NCBI GenBank assembly: GCA_050247075.1
Contig: JBFWUW010000145.1
Location: 1 to 6,058, forward strand
Length of the DNA stretch: 6,058 bases
Reading direction: 5' to 3'
Source: JBFWUW01 sp050247075
Lineage (GTDB): Bacteria; Planctomycetota; Planctomycetia; Pirellulales; JBFWUW01
A program made the translations under genes and the position numbers. Below the pieces are notes generated by a model, which saw only the letters and a program-made list of their open reading frames with translations, was not told where the DNA came from and ran no database searches. Positions 5,920-6,058 of this stretch are shown here, piece after piece. Positions within the stretch are counted from its first letter, which is position 1. Each line of letters opens with the position of its first letter.

Positions 5920-5924
5920 GGGAG
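5920..5924 (+). promoter_or_regulatory. Ribosome-binding site of the DUF1501 gene
   Basis: GGGAG sits eight bases before ATG 5933. It favours this start over the in-frame ATG at 5954, which has no purine-rich stretch at the right distance. The intervening 35-bp gap after the DUF1549/DUF1553 stop holds a T-rich tract but no hairpin, so no terminator separates the genes and co-transcription is likely. Confidence 0.7.
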
Positions 5925-5932
5925 AAACACTC

Positions 5933-6058
5933 ATGAGTCTGATTCCTTCCGGTATGAACCGCCGGCACTTTATGAAGCACATGGCGGGCGCTAGCGCTTT
6001 GGCGGCCCCGGCGATTGGCTTCACCAACACGCTGCGCGCCAACGCCACCGAGTTGGCC
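5933..6058 (+). CDS. DUF1501 family protein, Tat-exported, 5' end only
   Basis: The first 42 residues are visible before the window ends. They contain a twin-arginine signal: MNRRHFMKHMAGASALAAPA at residues 8-27, with R10 and R11, F13 and K15 matching the RRxFxK consensus, then an alanine-rich hydrophobic stretch. This N-terminus, directly downstream of a DUF1549/DUF1553 gene, is typical of planctomycete DUF1501 proteins, which are sulfatase/alkaline-phosphatase-like in fold and of unknown substrate. The Tat signal implies export in a folded, possibly cofactor-loaded state to the periplasm. The DUF1501 domain itself is not visible, so the assignment rests on signal sequence and gene order. 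The gene probably forms one operon with the sigma factor and the membrane protein. Confidence 0.78.
   Translation, partial: MSLIPSGMNRRHFMKHMAGASALAAPAIGFTNTLRANATELA

Noticed and set aside
4287..5930. A 547-codon open frame on the minus strand
   Set aside because: It lies entirely opposite the DUF1549/DUF1553 gene, whose product has recognisable domains throughout. The antisense product has no recognisable motif and looks like a GC-rich shadow frame.
5898..5932. T-rich tract as an intrinsic terminator before the DUF1501 gene
   Set aside because: There is no stem-loop before the T run, and a good ribosome-binding site follows, so it reads as an intra-operon gap.

Overview
The window looks like a chromosomal segment from a planctomycete, probably of the Pirellulales type. 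The main evidence is an ECF sigma factor followed by a DUF1549/DUF1553 protein and then a Tat-exported DUF1501 protein, a gene set strongly expanded in Planctomycetota. A DapL-type aminotransferase for lysine and peptidoglycan-precursor synthesis fits. The weak Shine-Dalgarno sequences at several starts and the fairly GC-rich coding sequence are compatible but less specific. All taxonomic and family calls come from reading the sequence; no database search was run.

Layout. Bases 1-170 hold the 3' end of a four-helix-bundle (23S rRNA intervening-sequence type) protein. A short leader containing four tandem CCTTCNN heptamers leads into a dapL-like aminotransferase (214-1446, +). It converges, with only 6 bp between stop codons, on a Nif3/DUF34 dinuclear-metal protein (1453-2235, -). 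Next comes a repeat-rich intergenic stretch (about 2260-2471). It carries a small hairpin and a roughly 156-bp inverted-repeat element rich in CCCTCTCCC/GGGAGAGGG arms. A perfect 13-bp direct repeat flanks the element, and one copy contains the last codons and stop of the next gene. That gene (2459-2806, -) encodes a small unrecognised protein with one N-terminal membrane segment.

A divergent 125-bp gap separates it from the most interesting unit, on the + strand: a short ECF sigma factor (2932-3432), an 822-residue membrane protein overlapping it by ATGA (3429-5897), and the start of a DUF1501 protein (5933 to the window edge). The 822-residue protein has a roughly 150-residue N-terminal region predicted cytoplasmic, a single membrane helix, a coiled-coil and low-complexity linker, and then DUF1549 and DUF1553 regions predicted outside the cytoplasm. 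It contains one CXXCH motif. The arrangement resembles a sigma/anti-sigma pair in which the sensor half is a DUF1549/DUF1553 protein. The anti-sigma role is inference and not shown by sequence. No complete CRISPR array, tRNA, rRNA or transposase gene was seen.
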